This document shows, piece after piece, positions 1-11,339 of a stretch of DNA of 64,000 nt. This DNA is from Leucocoprinus leucothites. Taxonomy: Eukaryota; Basidiomycota; Agaricomycetes; Agaricales; Agaricaceae. A program made the translations under genes and the position numbers. Numbering within the stretch: position 1 is the stretch's first letter; every line of letters begins with the position of its first letter. The notes under the pieces are model-generated. The model did no database searches and was not told the origin of the DNA. It saw nothing but the letters and a program-made list of their open reading frames with translations. Location: assembly GCA_013368445.1 (NCBI GenBank), contig JAACJO010000012.1, positions 930,001 to 994,000 of the forward strand, written 5' to 3'.

Positions 1-568
1 CAGGGAAGTGCGAGCGTACTTCTGCCATATCCGGTAGATAGGGCAGTTCCGGTAAATGCGAGCGAACGTCGGGCATTTCTGGAAGATGCGAACGAACGTC
101 TACCAAAGTAGGCATTTCGGGGAAATCAGGAAAATGAGCCCTCAAGAAACTCTCCACCGACGCCAAATCTGAAAAATGAACGTCTGGTAGGTGCGACCGT
201 ACTTCCGCACGGATGCCATCGAGCATGTCCAGTGCCGTTTTTGCCCAAGTTCTTGCCTCTTCTATTTTAATCTCGCCTCTAGCCTTCCAGGCTTCGAGAT
301 CAGGTGATTCCAGCTCAGAAAGGTGCCGTTCAAGGTCGGCAAGATGGGAGAGGACGAGGAAGCGGAGGGAAGCGAGGGTTTGTGCAGGAGATACCCTGGA
401 TAGGTCAAGCGTTTCAGCAGAGGTAGGTAGGGGTTTGCACAGCTGAAGAGGGGAGAGCTTGGGTCCGGTGCTAGACACGCGCTTGACATGCCGCAACCGA
501 AGTGTAGGCGGACTGGATGGCGTGTCCGGAACAGTCGTCGTTACTGTCGTAGCTGATAAGGATATCAT
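1..568 (-). CDS. Probable adiponectin-receptor-like (HlyIII/Izh) membrane protein, N-terminal part, cut by window edge
   Basis: The minus-strand frame opens at the ATG at 566-568 (MISLSATTV...) and stays open to base 1, giving about 189 residues; the rest lies outside the window. The visible part is a cytosolic N-terminal extension. It has a Ser/Thr/Pro-rich start, then a helical segment with ASLRFLVLSHLADLERHLSE and ESPDLEAWKARGEIKIEEA, then near-repeats of VRSHLP, RAHFP and VRSHFP about 10-20 residues apart. This layout resembles the long N-terminal extension I remember from basidiomycete PAQR/HlyIII (Izh3-type) proteins, which continue into seven membrane helices. The membrane domain is not visible, so the family call is an inference from the extension alone. 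Confidence 0.6.
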   Translation of the reverse strand, partial: MISLSATTVTTTVPDTPSSPPTLRLRHVKRVSSTGPKLSPLQLCKPLPTSAETLDLSRVSPAQTLASLRFLVLSHLADLERHLSELESPDLEAWKARGEIKIEEARTWAKTALDMLDGIRAEVRSHLPDVHFSDLASVESFLRAHFPDFPEMPTLVDVRSHLPEMPDVRSHLPELPYLPDMAEVRSHFP

Positions 569-1005
569 GAAGGACAGTGAGGGGGAGGGCAGAGAGCTAG
601 GTTCAAGTAAATATCATGCGGAAATTGCAGAGCATTTTTGATGGACGTGCTCCTCGATTGTTTGCTTATGTAATGACAGTAACGATGATCCGTTGGCAAT
701 TGCCAAACATGTGGCAGGAAGTAAACTGAGAGGGAGTACGGCCTGTACCTCTTCAAGTCTTCCAATCTTTTGCGTGCTTATGTTAAGATGTTGCAAGTCT
801 TCTATCATTAATGCGTGTTGATATAGAGCCTGGTTGACTCATTGACTGATTTGTTGGTAAGCTTTTTTGCTCGTCTCCGATGTCTCTGACACAGCTGCTT
901 ATCACACAGCATTCACGACGAGTCATCCGTCCCACATACATAAGTCCTGGTCGCCTCTCCTGCGCTAAATATCGGTGCAAGCTTGCTTGACGGCTTTTGC
1001 AAAAT
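569..1005. other. Divergent intergenic region
   Basis: This is 437 bp between two genes transcribed away from each other, so it probably holds both promoters. I see no convincing coding frame, RNA gene or clear TATA box. Short open frames here have no recognisable protein content. Confidence 0.5.
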
Positions 1006-1681
1006 ATGGGTCTCCCTATCCCTCAGCTCCTCGTCGTCGGCCTGGGAAACCTCCCACTGCCACTTACTCGGCATAGGTACTTCATTACTCCGCAAAATTA
1101 CTGAGGGGTGAATGACTGATCAGTTTTAACTTTGGTGCTAGTGTCGGTCATCTCATTGTTGACTCCCTCGCTGCTCGCCTAGGAATCAAATTATCAAACC
1201 AGAAAGGTGGATATGCTGGCCAAGGCCAGGTCCAACTTGGGCAAACACAGATTCTGCTGACCTTGTTCAAGTCTAGTATGTTGCCGCTCTTTATCCATTC
1301 CATCCTTCTGTTGTCTCATTATTTGACTCAGAGTCCCTTATGAATATATCCGGTCCATCCGTAGCCGCTATCTATCGGAAGAATTTTCACGACCCAAAAT
1401 CCATAATCGTCATTTCGGACTCCGTCCAGCATGATACCACGAAACTTGCTGTGCGCTTAGGTGGATCTGCTAACGGACATAATGGCGTCAAAAGCATCAT
1501 CTCCGCTCTAGGAGGTGAACAGAATTTCTGGCGTTTCCGCGTTGGTGTCGGCTACCATGGAACGGATATGACCACGTATGTTCTCGGAAGACTCTCAAAT
1601 CACGAAAAGCAATTTTGGACACAAGAAGGATTGGATCTTGTCCTCGCTGAACTTGAGCGAGTGGCCAATAAGGGTGGTTAG
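1006..1681 (+). CDS. Peptidyl-tRNA hydrolase (Pth family)
   Basis: Exons 1006-1076, 1142-1275 and 1332-1681 give 184 residues, the usual Pth length. The enzyme cleaves the ester bond of peptidyl-tRNA to recycle tRNA; in fungi the bacterial-type Pth is often mitochondrial. Motifs in order: VVGLGNLPLPLTRHSVGH (the conserved Asn and catalytic His of the VGLGNP...TRHN block), KSLMNISGPSV (the family's MN-SG-V block), and ISDSVQHDTTKLAVRLGG followed by GHNGVKSI, which carries the conserved Asp and Asn. The usual GNPGxxY is GNLPLPL here, a small divergence. The start is the first ATG of the open frame. No clear targeting peptide is seen. The upstream gene is divergent. Confidence 0.9.
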
Positions 1682-2466
1682 CTTGTAAGCATATGGTTTA
1701 CTTTCGTTATCCATGTTTCAAACTGTCGCTTAGATTGTCAGCGTGCGTTTCTCCGTGAGACGAAAAACCTCACCGCCGGGTGCCCGGGACATTCTGAACT
1801 GCTACGAGGAGACAGCACTCCTTAGCGAGCAAGGTTCTCGAACGGATTCCTCGGCTTCGAGCTTCGCAAGCCACTCTAAACCTGCGAAAATGGTTCAACC
1901 AAGAGTCCAGGAACGCGCACGGGGATCTTCTACGACCACCATACCGCCTCCCTCTTTCCTGGACCATACGCCGCCCTCCCACACCCTTTCAAATTGCTCG
2001 TCATATCATGTACAATTACCCTACCCCACTGTCTTATAATCAGAACATCTTGGTCACGAGATACCTAATCAAGCTTTACTCCACGCATTTTTAGCGACTT
2101 CTCGCAATGCGCTCGTTGAAACACGCGGTTCTTTTACCGTATCGGAGTCTCATAGCACGTTCCATGGGGAGCTCCGTGGGATTTGACCCCATGGCCGTCA
2201 GTAAATATACTTCATGGTGTAATTCGGAATATTAGGAAGAGAAGCAAGACTACCCAGGGGCTGGACTGGAGCGGGCTTTAAGTATCGCCCTAATGAGCCT
2301 TGCAAGACTTGAGCGTTGGCTTACAATAGTCCTGTGCGCCAGTAACTCCTCGTCACTCTTCGCTTCAAGTATTCGGCACTGTCGGTGTTTTAAGTGCGGT
2401 GATACTAAATCCCCCACCTCTGCCTGCATAACGTTATTGTCTCTTTCTTCTCTCCTCTTCTGAGAG
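1682..2466. other. Intergenic region, no supported gene
   Basis: About 785 bp between two plus-strand genes. Around 1743-2039 two plus-strand frames are open for 80-100 codons, but neither has a good start, splice structure or recognisable domain. The stretch before 2467 should hold the GH92 promoter, with pyrimidine-rich sequence just before the ATG. Confidence 0.4.
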
Positions 2467-5400
2467 ATGCTTGTTCGCTCAGTTTCAGCAGCATTTGTGC
2501 TGTTCCCGTCGCTCTTTATCTCACTCGTTTATGCTCAACCTTCTCCTAACCTTCAAAAGCGCATCTCTGCAGCTATCGCAGCTGCGTCCAACCAGTCTGG
2601 CACCGTAGACTACACATCCTTTGTCAACCCTTTCATTGGAACGGGTACGTGGCAGCTTTCTGCGCGCGCGACAATTGGAATATTAATTGCCTTCTAGACA
2701 ATTTTGGTGATGTCTGGTGTGTTGACATTTTTAGCTCATGATGGTGGCACCCATCAGCTAACGTCGGGAAATGACTATTCTAGCCCGGGCGCTTCGATCC
2801 CGTTTGGCATGGTAAGCTCTACTAGAATGAACAGTGTCGGTTATGAAGTCGGCTGAGATGATGGTGGAAGGTCAAATTCTCTACAGATATGACTGGTTAT
2901 GCTCCAGCTGGTACGGTTCCATTTGCTCCATTCGGCTATGGATGCTTAACTTTCTGTAGGTTATGTCGCTGACCCTGAGCAGAAGATTCGTGGTTTATCT
3001 CCCTTACATGACAGTGGGACTGGCTCATCATTGGGTAAAGATTTACTGCCCTAGTCTTATCGCACAGATATTAACCGTCTGAAATGATAGGTACCTATGG
3101 CAACTTCGAGATTATGCCCCTGCTTTGTCCTCATGGATTTGATACTTGTACCACCACACTAGACGCCCGGGAACGCTTGAGGAAGAAGAATACCGACGGT
3201 TTGACATCTGTCGTTTATCGCGCTAATTATTAGCTGATAGGTGGACACTCAGATGCTACTCCCGGATACTTCTCCCTGACATTGGACAACAACATCCAAA
3301 TGGAGGCTACCGCGACTCGTCGTGCCGGGCTGGAAAGGTTCACTTTCCCTTCTGGTTCTAAACCCTACTTTGCTCTCGATCTGGCAAACGATCTGCCCGT
3401 GTCATTTGCTGGAGGTGAACTCAATATTGATCCGGACATGGGCAGGGTCACAATTGGTGGCAAGTGGGGCTCCAGGCTAGTATTCATGGCATCAGATCTT
3501 AAGGATTGGCTGATGTTTTCTGGGCCCCAGTTTTGGTCCCACGAGGTTTAACTATCAGGCATTTGCATGCTACGACCTCCTCGACAATGGCAAGCAAAAG
3601 CTCGATGAATGGGGTGTTTGGACTGGTGATACATTTGGGTTGGATGCCAAAGGCTTGGGAATGACGCATCTCAATCTAAGCCTCAACCTCATCGGAGGCG
3701 TATACCAGTCCGGTGCACTATTCTCTTACTCTGGCAACCCGAAGCAGGTCAATATTCGTGTTGGAGTCTCGTTCGTTTCCACCGACCAAGCCTGTGCTAA
3801 CGCGGAGGAGGAAGTTGGAACGGCATCGTTTGATGATATTCATGCAAGAGCCAAAGCGTTGTGGCAGGAGAAGCTTAGCAGGGTTGAAATTGAGGTTGGT
3901 GGTACACCGCCAAACGTCACGGAGATGTTGTACTCTTCCTTGTATCGTGCTTCCTTGACCCCGGTTAGTGCCATGTATGCAGCTGCAGCTGAACTTTTTT
4001 TGACACGACCATTGTAGAACAATGCCACTGGTGAAACCCAGGGCGCCTTTGCTGGAACCAATTCCTTCTATTTCGATTCTTTGTATTGCAGGTGTGCCCA
4101 GTTAGCATCTTCGTTTCTTCAAAATACTAATGACCCGATCTAGTTGGGATACTGTAGGCTTTCAATTACATCTTGTTGCTTGGTTTGATTATTTATCCAT
4201 AAACAGTTCAGAACTTTCTACCCACTCATGTCTCTCCATTCACCGGTCGAGTTTGCTCAGATTGTGGAGAGCTACATTGATGGTTGGAGGAAACTTGGAT
4301 GGATGCCCGAATGTCGCGCCAATAATCTCCCAGGATGGACTCAAGGAGGTGAGTAGCTCTTCATAACTCTGACAAAGGGAATCGGACACATAATGGACAA
4401 ACTTTCAGGTTCAAGCGGTGATAACATTGTCTCTCACTTCGCTGTTTACTATCACAATGAAGCTTCCCGGCTTGGCATTGATATAAACGAGCTCTATTCT
4501 GCTCTTCTGGCTGATGGGGAATTGAACCCGCCAGAATGGAACACTATGGGAAGACAAGTTAATGTTTACAAGTAAATACGAAGCAGCTCACGGAATAACT
4601 GCGATATTGACGAAATTATTCAACAGACAATTTGGCTATGTACCTTTTGCTGTCCTTGATGTGTCGAGCACAGGACGACAGACTCGTGAAGGCAGTCGGA
4701 CGTTGGAGGTAGGTTTCGATATGGGTCAAGCGATTTGATCACTAACTCTTGTGAATCGTAGTATGCATTTGAAGACTTTGGTATTCGTCAAGTAGCGCAG
4801 TTGCTTGGCAAGGATGATGATGTCGCCAAATACACCAATCGATCTCTCGTAAGTGTTACCCTCTAGACTAATCAAATCTGATTAACCTTGACTGTCAGTT
4901 TTACCGCAACGTTTGGGACCCCTCTGTCACAAGTGATGGCTTCAAAGGTACGCCTGTTGAATATTCAGGGCTATGCCCCCGCTCATGAAATTTAATAGGC
5001 TTTATGCAGAAGCGATACTCCAATGGAACATTCTTCTTCAACGATCCCACAGATTGCTCGCCAAAGGATAAGAATGATACCAGAGCCTGTTCATTACAAT
5101 CGAGTAACCAGAACGGATTCTATGAATCCTCTTCCTGGGAGTACAGTTGGTGAGTTATGTTAAGCAATATCCGACATTGAATTGATGTAAATTGAAAATC
5201 TAGGTATGCGCCACACGACACAGCGCACTTGATCGAATTGATGGGAGGAAATGTGAGCCTCGCGACGTCAGTGGGAATTCATGAGCTAACCACTATGCAG
5301 GACACCTTCATAAAACGCCTCAACCACTTCTTTGACGTAGGTTGATGCCGATAATATCAACAATGGCTGACTCTGAATCATTTCTTCCTAGGCGGGATAC

Positions 5401-6042
5401 TATCTTGCTGGCAACGAGCCGTCCTTCCAGGTGTGAGAGCTCGATACAACTACTTTCTTGTCGTTAACAATTCCTCCGTAGACTCCGATTGGTTACCACT
5501 ACGCCAACCATCCAGCCATGTCTGTCGACCGTGTTCGCGAGGTCGTTTTTGACAATTTCGATATCAGTATGCTAACCTGTTAATTACTCTTCCGCATCAT
5601 CTAATATTGATATATTTCACAACCAGCCGCTGGAGGTTTGCCAGGGAACGACGATCAAGCTGCCATGGCTACACTTCTCTCCTTCCATCTTCTCGGACTA
5701 TATCCCGTACCCTCAACTACCCAACTCTTAATCCTCTCACCTTTCACACCTAAATATACCATTCACAACTCCTTCCTCAACGTCAGCACCACTGTCACTG
5801 TCGCCAACTTTTCTTCCAAATCCGTACAACGTGTCATACCGGCTGGCACACCCGCATATGTGGAAAGCGTGACGGTTAATGGCCAACCCACTGCTTCGAG
5901 ATGTCACTTTGATTTCTACGATGTGTTTAGGCTTGGTGGAGAGGTTGTGATTACTCTTACTGCAGATAAGGATGCTGCGGATAGCTGTGAGGGAGGTGTG
6001 CCGGAGAGTATCTCGACTGGTGGATTCGCAAAGGCGAGGTGA
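2467..6042 (+). CDS. GH92 alpha-1,2-mannosidase-type glycoside hydrolase, secreted
   Basis: Exons: 2467-2644, 2735-2811, 2871-2910, 2960-3034, 3091-3198, 3253-3475, 3531-3963, 4018-4091, 4144-4153, 4207-4348, 4409-4571, 4627-4708, 4762-4848, 4899-4947, 4999-5149, 5204-5252, 5301-5336, 5392-5430, 5482-5566, 5627-6042. They give 838 residues, normal for GH92. A signal peptide (MLVRSVSAAFVLFPSLFISL, then VYA) leads into DYTSFVNPFIGT and HDGGTHQLTSGNDYSSPGA, the GH92 N-terminal landmark. The C-terminal catalytic block GLPGNDDQAAMA is at about residues 704-715, with the family's Asp residues at 709-710. GH92 enzymes are calcium-dependent exo-mannosidases acting on N-glycan or cell-wall mannose. 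Two oddities: the exon 6/7 intron starts with GC instead of GT, and exon 9 is only 10 nt. The exact exon 6 start (3253 or 3242) is uncertain. Confidence 0.93.
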
Positions 6043-6583
6043 TATCAATGAGAAGCAAATACCACCATTTCGTTTGTTCTTCTTTCTTTTTCCCATCTTC
6101 CAGACCTAAATTCGTGAATACCCTCTTCTATGCTTTTAACATGGATGAAATAAACCTCGCTCAAGTGAGCACCTGACTTGATACGCCACTACGGGCACGA
6201 GTATTGCGGTTCATATTTGATATAGTCAAAAAAGAATGGATTCCAATCCACAAGATACGTATGAATAATTAGACAGAAAAAAAGGCATCCTCCGTATCCT
6301 ACAGGTTATCCTACAAGGGGGATATAGTGAGAGAACAAGAAAGAGGAAAAGAAAACTCGTTAATTCATTCCGTGAGTTCATTCCAGAAATAGTTTTGAGA
6401 AGAGAAACAGGAGAAAACTAGTACTCGTTAGGTATTTTCTAACATGACACCGGGTAGATGTGCGGTAGAGTGTATGCACCATCATAGAGCAAAATAGGAT
6501 ATCAACAGCTTGGTAAATTTCACAAGAGGGAAAAGAAGAAAAGCAGCAGGAGAAAAAAAGGTCATCACAGTCATTGTTATGAA
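6043..6583. other. Convergent 3' intergenic region
   Basis: About 540 bp between the stop codons of two converging genes, presumably both 3' untranslated regions. It is AT-rich with A-rich runs. No coding frame or RNA gene is supported. Confidence 0.5.
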
Positions 6584-9500
6584 TCATCCTCTAGAATGAT
6601 TTTGTCGGAATGCAGTAATCATATCGATGTATCCCTTTGGCAGAACATTGACACTGACAGTCGTAACCTTCGGAATGGCCTTGATACCATATCTATATAA
6701 CACGACGTTAGGGCAAACGAGGTAAGAAACGGTGAAGTGAAAGTTTACTCAGAGAGAACCCTTTGCACGGCAGTCTTAACAGCAACCCCGGCACCCGCTT
6801 TAGGCACCGTGATCTCCATTTTGATGGTCTTCTTCCCCGGACGGAACAACAATCCAATCAGATCTTCCAACTTCGCAGCTGCTTCATGGGATGATGCCGT
6901 CTCAAAGTTGATAGCCATATTTTTTCCGACAGTAAGTCGACCCGTCGATTCCATCGCTATACCAATTGAATGTTAATTCTGTGTAACAGCAAAGGTATAC
7001 GACGCCTGAGGACAAGATGATCTTACCTGCTTGATATCTCTTCTCCGCCCGCTTTTTCAACTTGTCCAGAGTCCTCTCTGCCTTCTGAATCTCCTGTTCC
7101 TTCAATGTACTCTCCTCACTAAACGTATCCAACTCCTCTCTCCCCTGCGCTTTGATCTTCTCCTCCTTTAATTCCTCAATCCTGGTGGTCAACTCATGGA
7201 TCTGCGCACGGATGATAATAGCTTGTTTGTTCCGCTCTTTGATTTCGGAGGGAACGCCGGCGGTAGAGCTAAATACAGAGGAAGTGAGTGAGGGCGGGTT
7301 GTTGTTTTCGTCGATTTGGACGTCGTCGCCGTCGCCACCTTTAGCAACGCCTTCAGCGTCTCCAGCGCCGACACCACCTCCAACATTGTTGTCGTCGTTT
7401 TTATCGTCACCACTACCTTCAGCTCCTTGTTGTGTTTTTTCAACACCCTCTCCAGCTCCTAAATTCAGCAAATCACCTTCTGCAGGCTGTGATGATTGCT
7501 GCTGCTGTTGTTGTTGTGACGTAGCAAGATCCTGCAACTCCAAACTCGGTCCTCCACCATCCAACTTTGCATCAATCTCCCCAAGAAAATCATCAAAAAG
7601 ACTGTCACCAGGCGCCGTTTGAGATGTAGGCAATATATTCGTGGTCTGCTGTTGCACCTGAGGAGTTGGCGATATACTTTTGGTTTTGTTCCGCGGAGTA
7701 GGAGGCACGTTCTTGACGGGCAGTTGAGGTGTAGGCGGAACAGATTTGTTTGGAGCCTGGCTCGGAGTGGGTGGTATTGGAACATTCCTAGCCTGTTGTT
7801 GGGGTGTGGGGGGAATTGGCACATTCCTAGCCTGTTGTTGGGGTGTGGGGGGGATTGGCACATCCTTAGCCTGTTGTTGGGGTGTAGGAGGGATTGGCAC
7901 ATTCCTAGCCTGCTGTTGGGGCGTGGGAGGGATCGGTTCCGGAGGAATTGGTTGGAGTTGAGGGGGTGGACTGCTTGGCGGTACAGTCATTGACTTATAC
8001 TTGGGCGTTGGAAGAGTGGATTGTGCCTTTTGTTGCGGGGTAGGTGGGACCGTTCTTGACCCCCGGCCAGATGTGGGACGGGCAGCTTGCGTTTGTGGTT
8101 GCTGAGGTGCGACAGGCACAGTCTGTTGCTCGGGAATAGGAGGAACAGGCTGGGGTGGTTGTTGAGGGGTAGACGACACCGTGTTTGTTTGTGGTCCAGG
8201 AGTAGGAGGAACGGGTTGGGGCTGTTGTTTGGGAGTAGACGGTACTGTTCGCGATTTCTGTGCCGGAGTGGATGGCATTGTCTGTGGCTTCTTTGCTGGA
8301 GTGGACGGCACTGTCTGGGCCCTCTGTCCTGGAGTGGGATCTACTGTCTGCGACATCCGCCCAGGGATAGGAGGAACAGGCTGAAGAGGATGGTGAGGTG
8401 CAGGCGATATAGTCCCTGAGTGATTTTGAGGTGTAGGAGGGACTGTCCCAGGCCGTTGTTCGGGCATAGGTGAAATGGGAGTCGGGATATGAGAGGTAGG
8501 AGGTGCTGTAAGCCTCGTCTGAGGAGTGGGAGGAACCTTCGACTGCTGTTGTTGCTGCTCATCTTGAACAGGCGGGGTGAGATTGTTCCACGGGACATCC
8601 GTTGAAAAAATCGCGTCACCAAACCCTTGTTGCTCGGACGGAATACCAGTCGGCTCGGTAGATCCTTGGTCCTGTTCAGCAGGAGGAACGGGGACCTCCG
8701 ATCCTGGGTGAACCGAGTCGTTTAGGTCCACAGTGTGGTCGTACATAGGAGTCCTGGCGAGGACGCTGGGGGTCGGAGGAGGTACCTGGTCTCTCTCTGT
8801 ATCCCAGGCATCACCGTATAGAGGCGTTTGAGGAGCTGCAGGTGGAGGTTCAACCTTTCTCTTCTTGACAGGCTGAGGAATGCGCGATTCCAATCCTTGA
8901 AGCTTTGAGGTTGCGGGTTGTGGTAAACGTGATGTTCGTTGCTCGGATGTAGGTTTCTGTATTAGTCGGGAATCAGAATTGCAGTAAATTTGGGTTATCC
9001 TGCTATGGAGTTACGTACCGTGTAAGGTGTTGGGGGTGCAGCATTGCTTACATCGTCCCAGAGGTCTTGATCAAAAGTTGACGGTCGTGGAGTAGGCTCG
9101 TATACCGAAGAAGCAGGAGGAGGGATGTAGTGAATGGGCGGTGAATCATAATTCTGGGAGTCAAAATCCTTCTCTGGTGGTGTAGGAGGTATCACTGCTT
9201 CTTCCCTCCGGATATTCTCCCAATCCGAACCCAACCCGGATTCGTAGAAGTCAGGAATGGAAGGCATGCCAGTGATCGTAGGCACGATAGAATTGCGACT
9301 GACTTCAAAGTGAGGCCGGTTGGAATCTGATGGGGTCGGAGGGAGGGCAAAGGGTGGTTGGGTGGGTGTTCCGGGTTCATCATTGTCAATTGCTCTGCCC
9401 TTGCCCTTGTCACGCCTGCGTACTGGGATCTCTATTTCTTCCTCTTCCACAAAGTCAACTCGAAGAGGTTGAGCTGGAGTCTCGGTGGATACGGAAGAAG

Positions 9501-10314
9501 CGTTAGATGATATGTTGGAATCGTCGACAGAATTCGAGGGCGCTTGTGACGCAGACTCATCGAAAGAGTCACGACGAGGGCGGACGGTGTACCGGACATG
9601 GGATGTGCCAACAATGGGGGGGGGCTGCGAGCCCAGGACGGAGCCTCGGTCAGAGTTTGTTTCTGAGAAAACACTGACATCGCCTCCTGGTACGCGACGG
9701 GTGCGAAGAGGACCAGTGGGGGGTGTAGGAGCAACGACTCGTGTGGTTGGAGGCGGTGAGGTGACGGTTGGAGTTGCGGGAGTGGGAGAAAGGGTGCTGA
9801 GCGTCTCGCTTATCTCTGTTGGTTGGATTACGGGAGAAAAGCGAACAACCCGAGCTCGGGGGAAGAGCTCTGGGATATTCACGGTTGGAACTGAGCGGGA
9901 CATATAGTACATATCTCGACGGAAACGCCTCCAGACTCGATGAGCTCCGACATCGTGCCAGATCGCAGGCGCAATATCGGCTAGGACCATGCCCAATCCC
10001 GTCCATACAATAACCAGGACCAGCCTAATGATACTTTCTGTGACTAAAAAGTCAACAAAAAGACGAACGGCGTATGCAATGTAGGGATCAAGCGAGTTTG
10101 GCATCTTCTTTAGGAAATGAAGGGTGACGACGCCCTCCCAGAGGCCAACAAGAGTACCTGTAAGTTTGAAGTCATGGTTGGAGACGTTGTCGACGACAAA
10201 GCGGAGGCCGAGGCCAAAGGCGATGGCGAAGAGATTGTCCATGAGGAAGACGATGCGAGCATTGAAGCGGGACGAGGACCGCCGAGATGAAAATATCGCG
10301 GACATGATGCTCAT
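6584..10314 (-). CDS. Membrane-anchored proline-rich protein with degenerate Smr-like C-terminus
   Basis: Minus-strand exons: 10314-9019, 8956-7027, 6956-6749 and 6692-6584, giving 1180 residues. The N-terminus carries hydrophobic segments (NLFAIAFGLGLRFVV, LGTL/LWEG region, LVLVIVWTGLGMVLADI). A long disordered middle is dominated by VPPTP-type repeats. Near the end is a charged helix (SEIKERNKQAIIIRAQIHEL ... RAEKRYQA) like the DUF1771 helix that precedes Smr domains. The end (SSHEAAAKLEDLIGLLF, then VAVKTAVQRVLSEYGIK) follows an Smr fold pattern but lacks the DxHGL and GKGxHS motifs, so nuclease-type Smr function is doubtful. The same architecture with an intact Smr domain is at 54713-56813 on the same strand, so the two are paralogues. 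No function is assigned. Confidence 0.8.
7791..7934 (-). repeat. 39-bp tandem repeat coding for a 13-residue VPIPPTPQQQARN unit
   Basis: Four units begin at 7791, 7830, 7869 and 7908, each 39 bp with few mismatches; the last is cut short. They lie in exon 2 of the proline-rich Smr-like gene and keep its frame, each adding 13 residues around PPTPQQQ. Looser versions of the same VPPTP or VSSTP motif continue through about 7700-8500, so the block is the youngest part of an older expansion. Copy number probably varies between strains. Confidence 0.85.
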
Positions 10315-11339
10315 CCTGCCCGTGACAAGAGTCCAACACAGAACAACCTCGTGGACCTCCCAATCCAGTTACAGGCGCTTGTTCCCATCAGCGCTTGCTA
10401 TTGTTTGTCAGAACACAACAAGCGCGCTTTTCTTCCCACCGACAGTGAGCTGCTTCAACAAACCTTGGGTCCGAAATCTCTGAACTTCAATGTATATAAA
10501 TGGCATGGACGTTGACCAGAACACGATCGATCACTCCATCATTTGTCGGTGGTTGCCGCTCACTACTAATTCAGCATCCTAACTCCCCCTTCAAGCGCGC
10601 CATACATTAATCCACTCCATGAATAAAGGTCTACTTCAAGCGTTCAGGACAAAGCGCCCCAAGCCGAGGTCTCCTACACCCCTATGTCTTGGCAGCTTCT
10701 TGGTTTATTTCCTCCAAGACCTGATTCCGACCTCAAGCTTCTTCCAGGATAAATCATGTATTTCAACTCCACGGGATACATCCTGTAATCTAATCGGACG
10801 GCAACGACACCCAACACCACAACTCCCTAATCTGACTGTAACCTAGGAGTCCTATAGAGGATATATAGTAATCATAACATTCGATACTCCACTCCAGCCA
10901 AAACAGGCCGACCGGCTTAGGCGACACTATCTTCCGGAGTCAGTCAGCAAACTTCCTCCTTGGTGAATCCGTCAAAGGCTCTCTCACGAGACAATCTCTT
11001 CTATTCCCAGAGGTTTCTATCACGTTAGCTCTCCGTTGCCTCGGGCTTCTCTGAAGGATTCCATCGGCCGCCGACATAATCCCCCATGACAGGCTAATGT
11101 AGTATATCTTTGCTCTCCCACTTCAGAGGCTCCCACGCAATCATTCACTGCACTGATCCATGGGGCTCCAAGGCTTCAACTCGGCAGGTATTTATGTCTG
11201 CCCGGGCATCGGGTGACCTTTTGCTGACCCAGCTATTCCGGTCATCCCACCCCTACGAACTAGTATAAAGCTTGACCTGCAGTGGTTGAAAAGCTCCCAC
11301 AGCAAACCCTCAGCCATCTAGCTCTACTTGAAGCATACC
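10315..11339. other. Divergent intergenic region
   Basis: About 1 kb between two genes transcribed away from each other. It contains the TATA box of the monooxygenase gene and presumably the minus-strand promoter of the Smr-like gene. Open frames here (for example 10619-10846) show no recognisable protein. Confidence 0.45.
11264..11269 (+). promoter_or_regulatory. TATA box for the FAD monooxygenase gene
   Basis: TATAAA sits 71 bp before the ATG at 11340 in an otherwise non-coding stretch, a plausible core promoter distance. Confidence 0.5.

Noticed and set aside
1743..2039. 98-codon plus-strand frame after peptidyl-tRNA hydrolase
   Set aside because: It lacks an ATG start and any recognisable motif, and a second frame in the same place is equally open.
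7791..7934. Regularly spaced 39-bp repeats that could suggest a CRISPR array
   Set aside because: There are no unique spacers, the repeats are contiguous, in frame and coding, and this is a fungal genome.
7152..8419. Plus-strand frames full of repeated Gly/Cys/Leu motifs
   Set aside because: They are the antisense reading of the VPPTP repeat region of the minus-strand gene.
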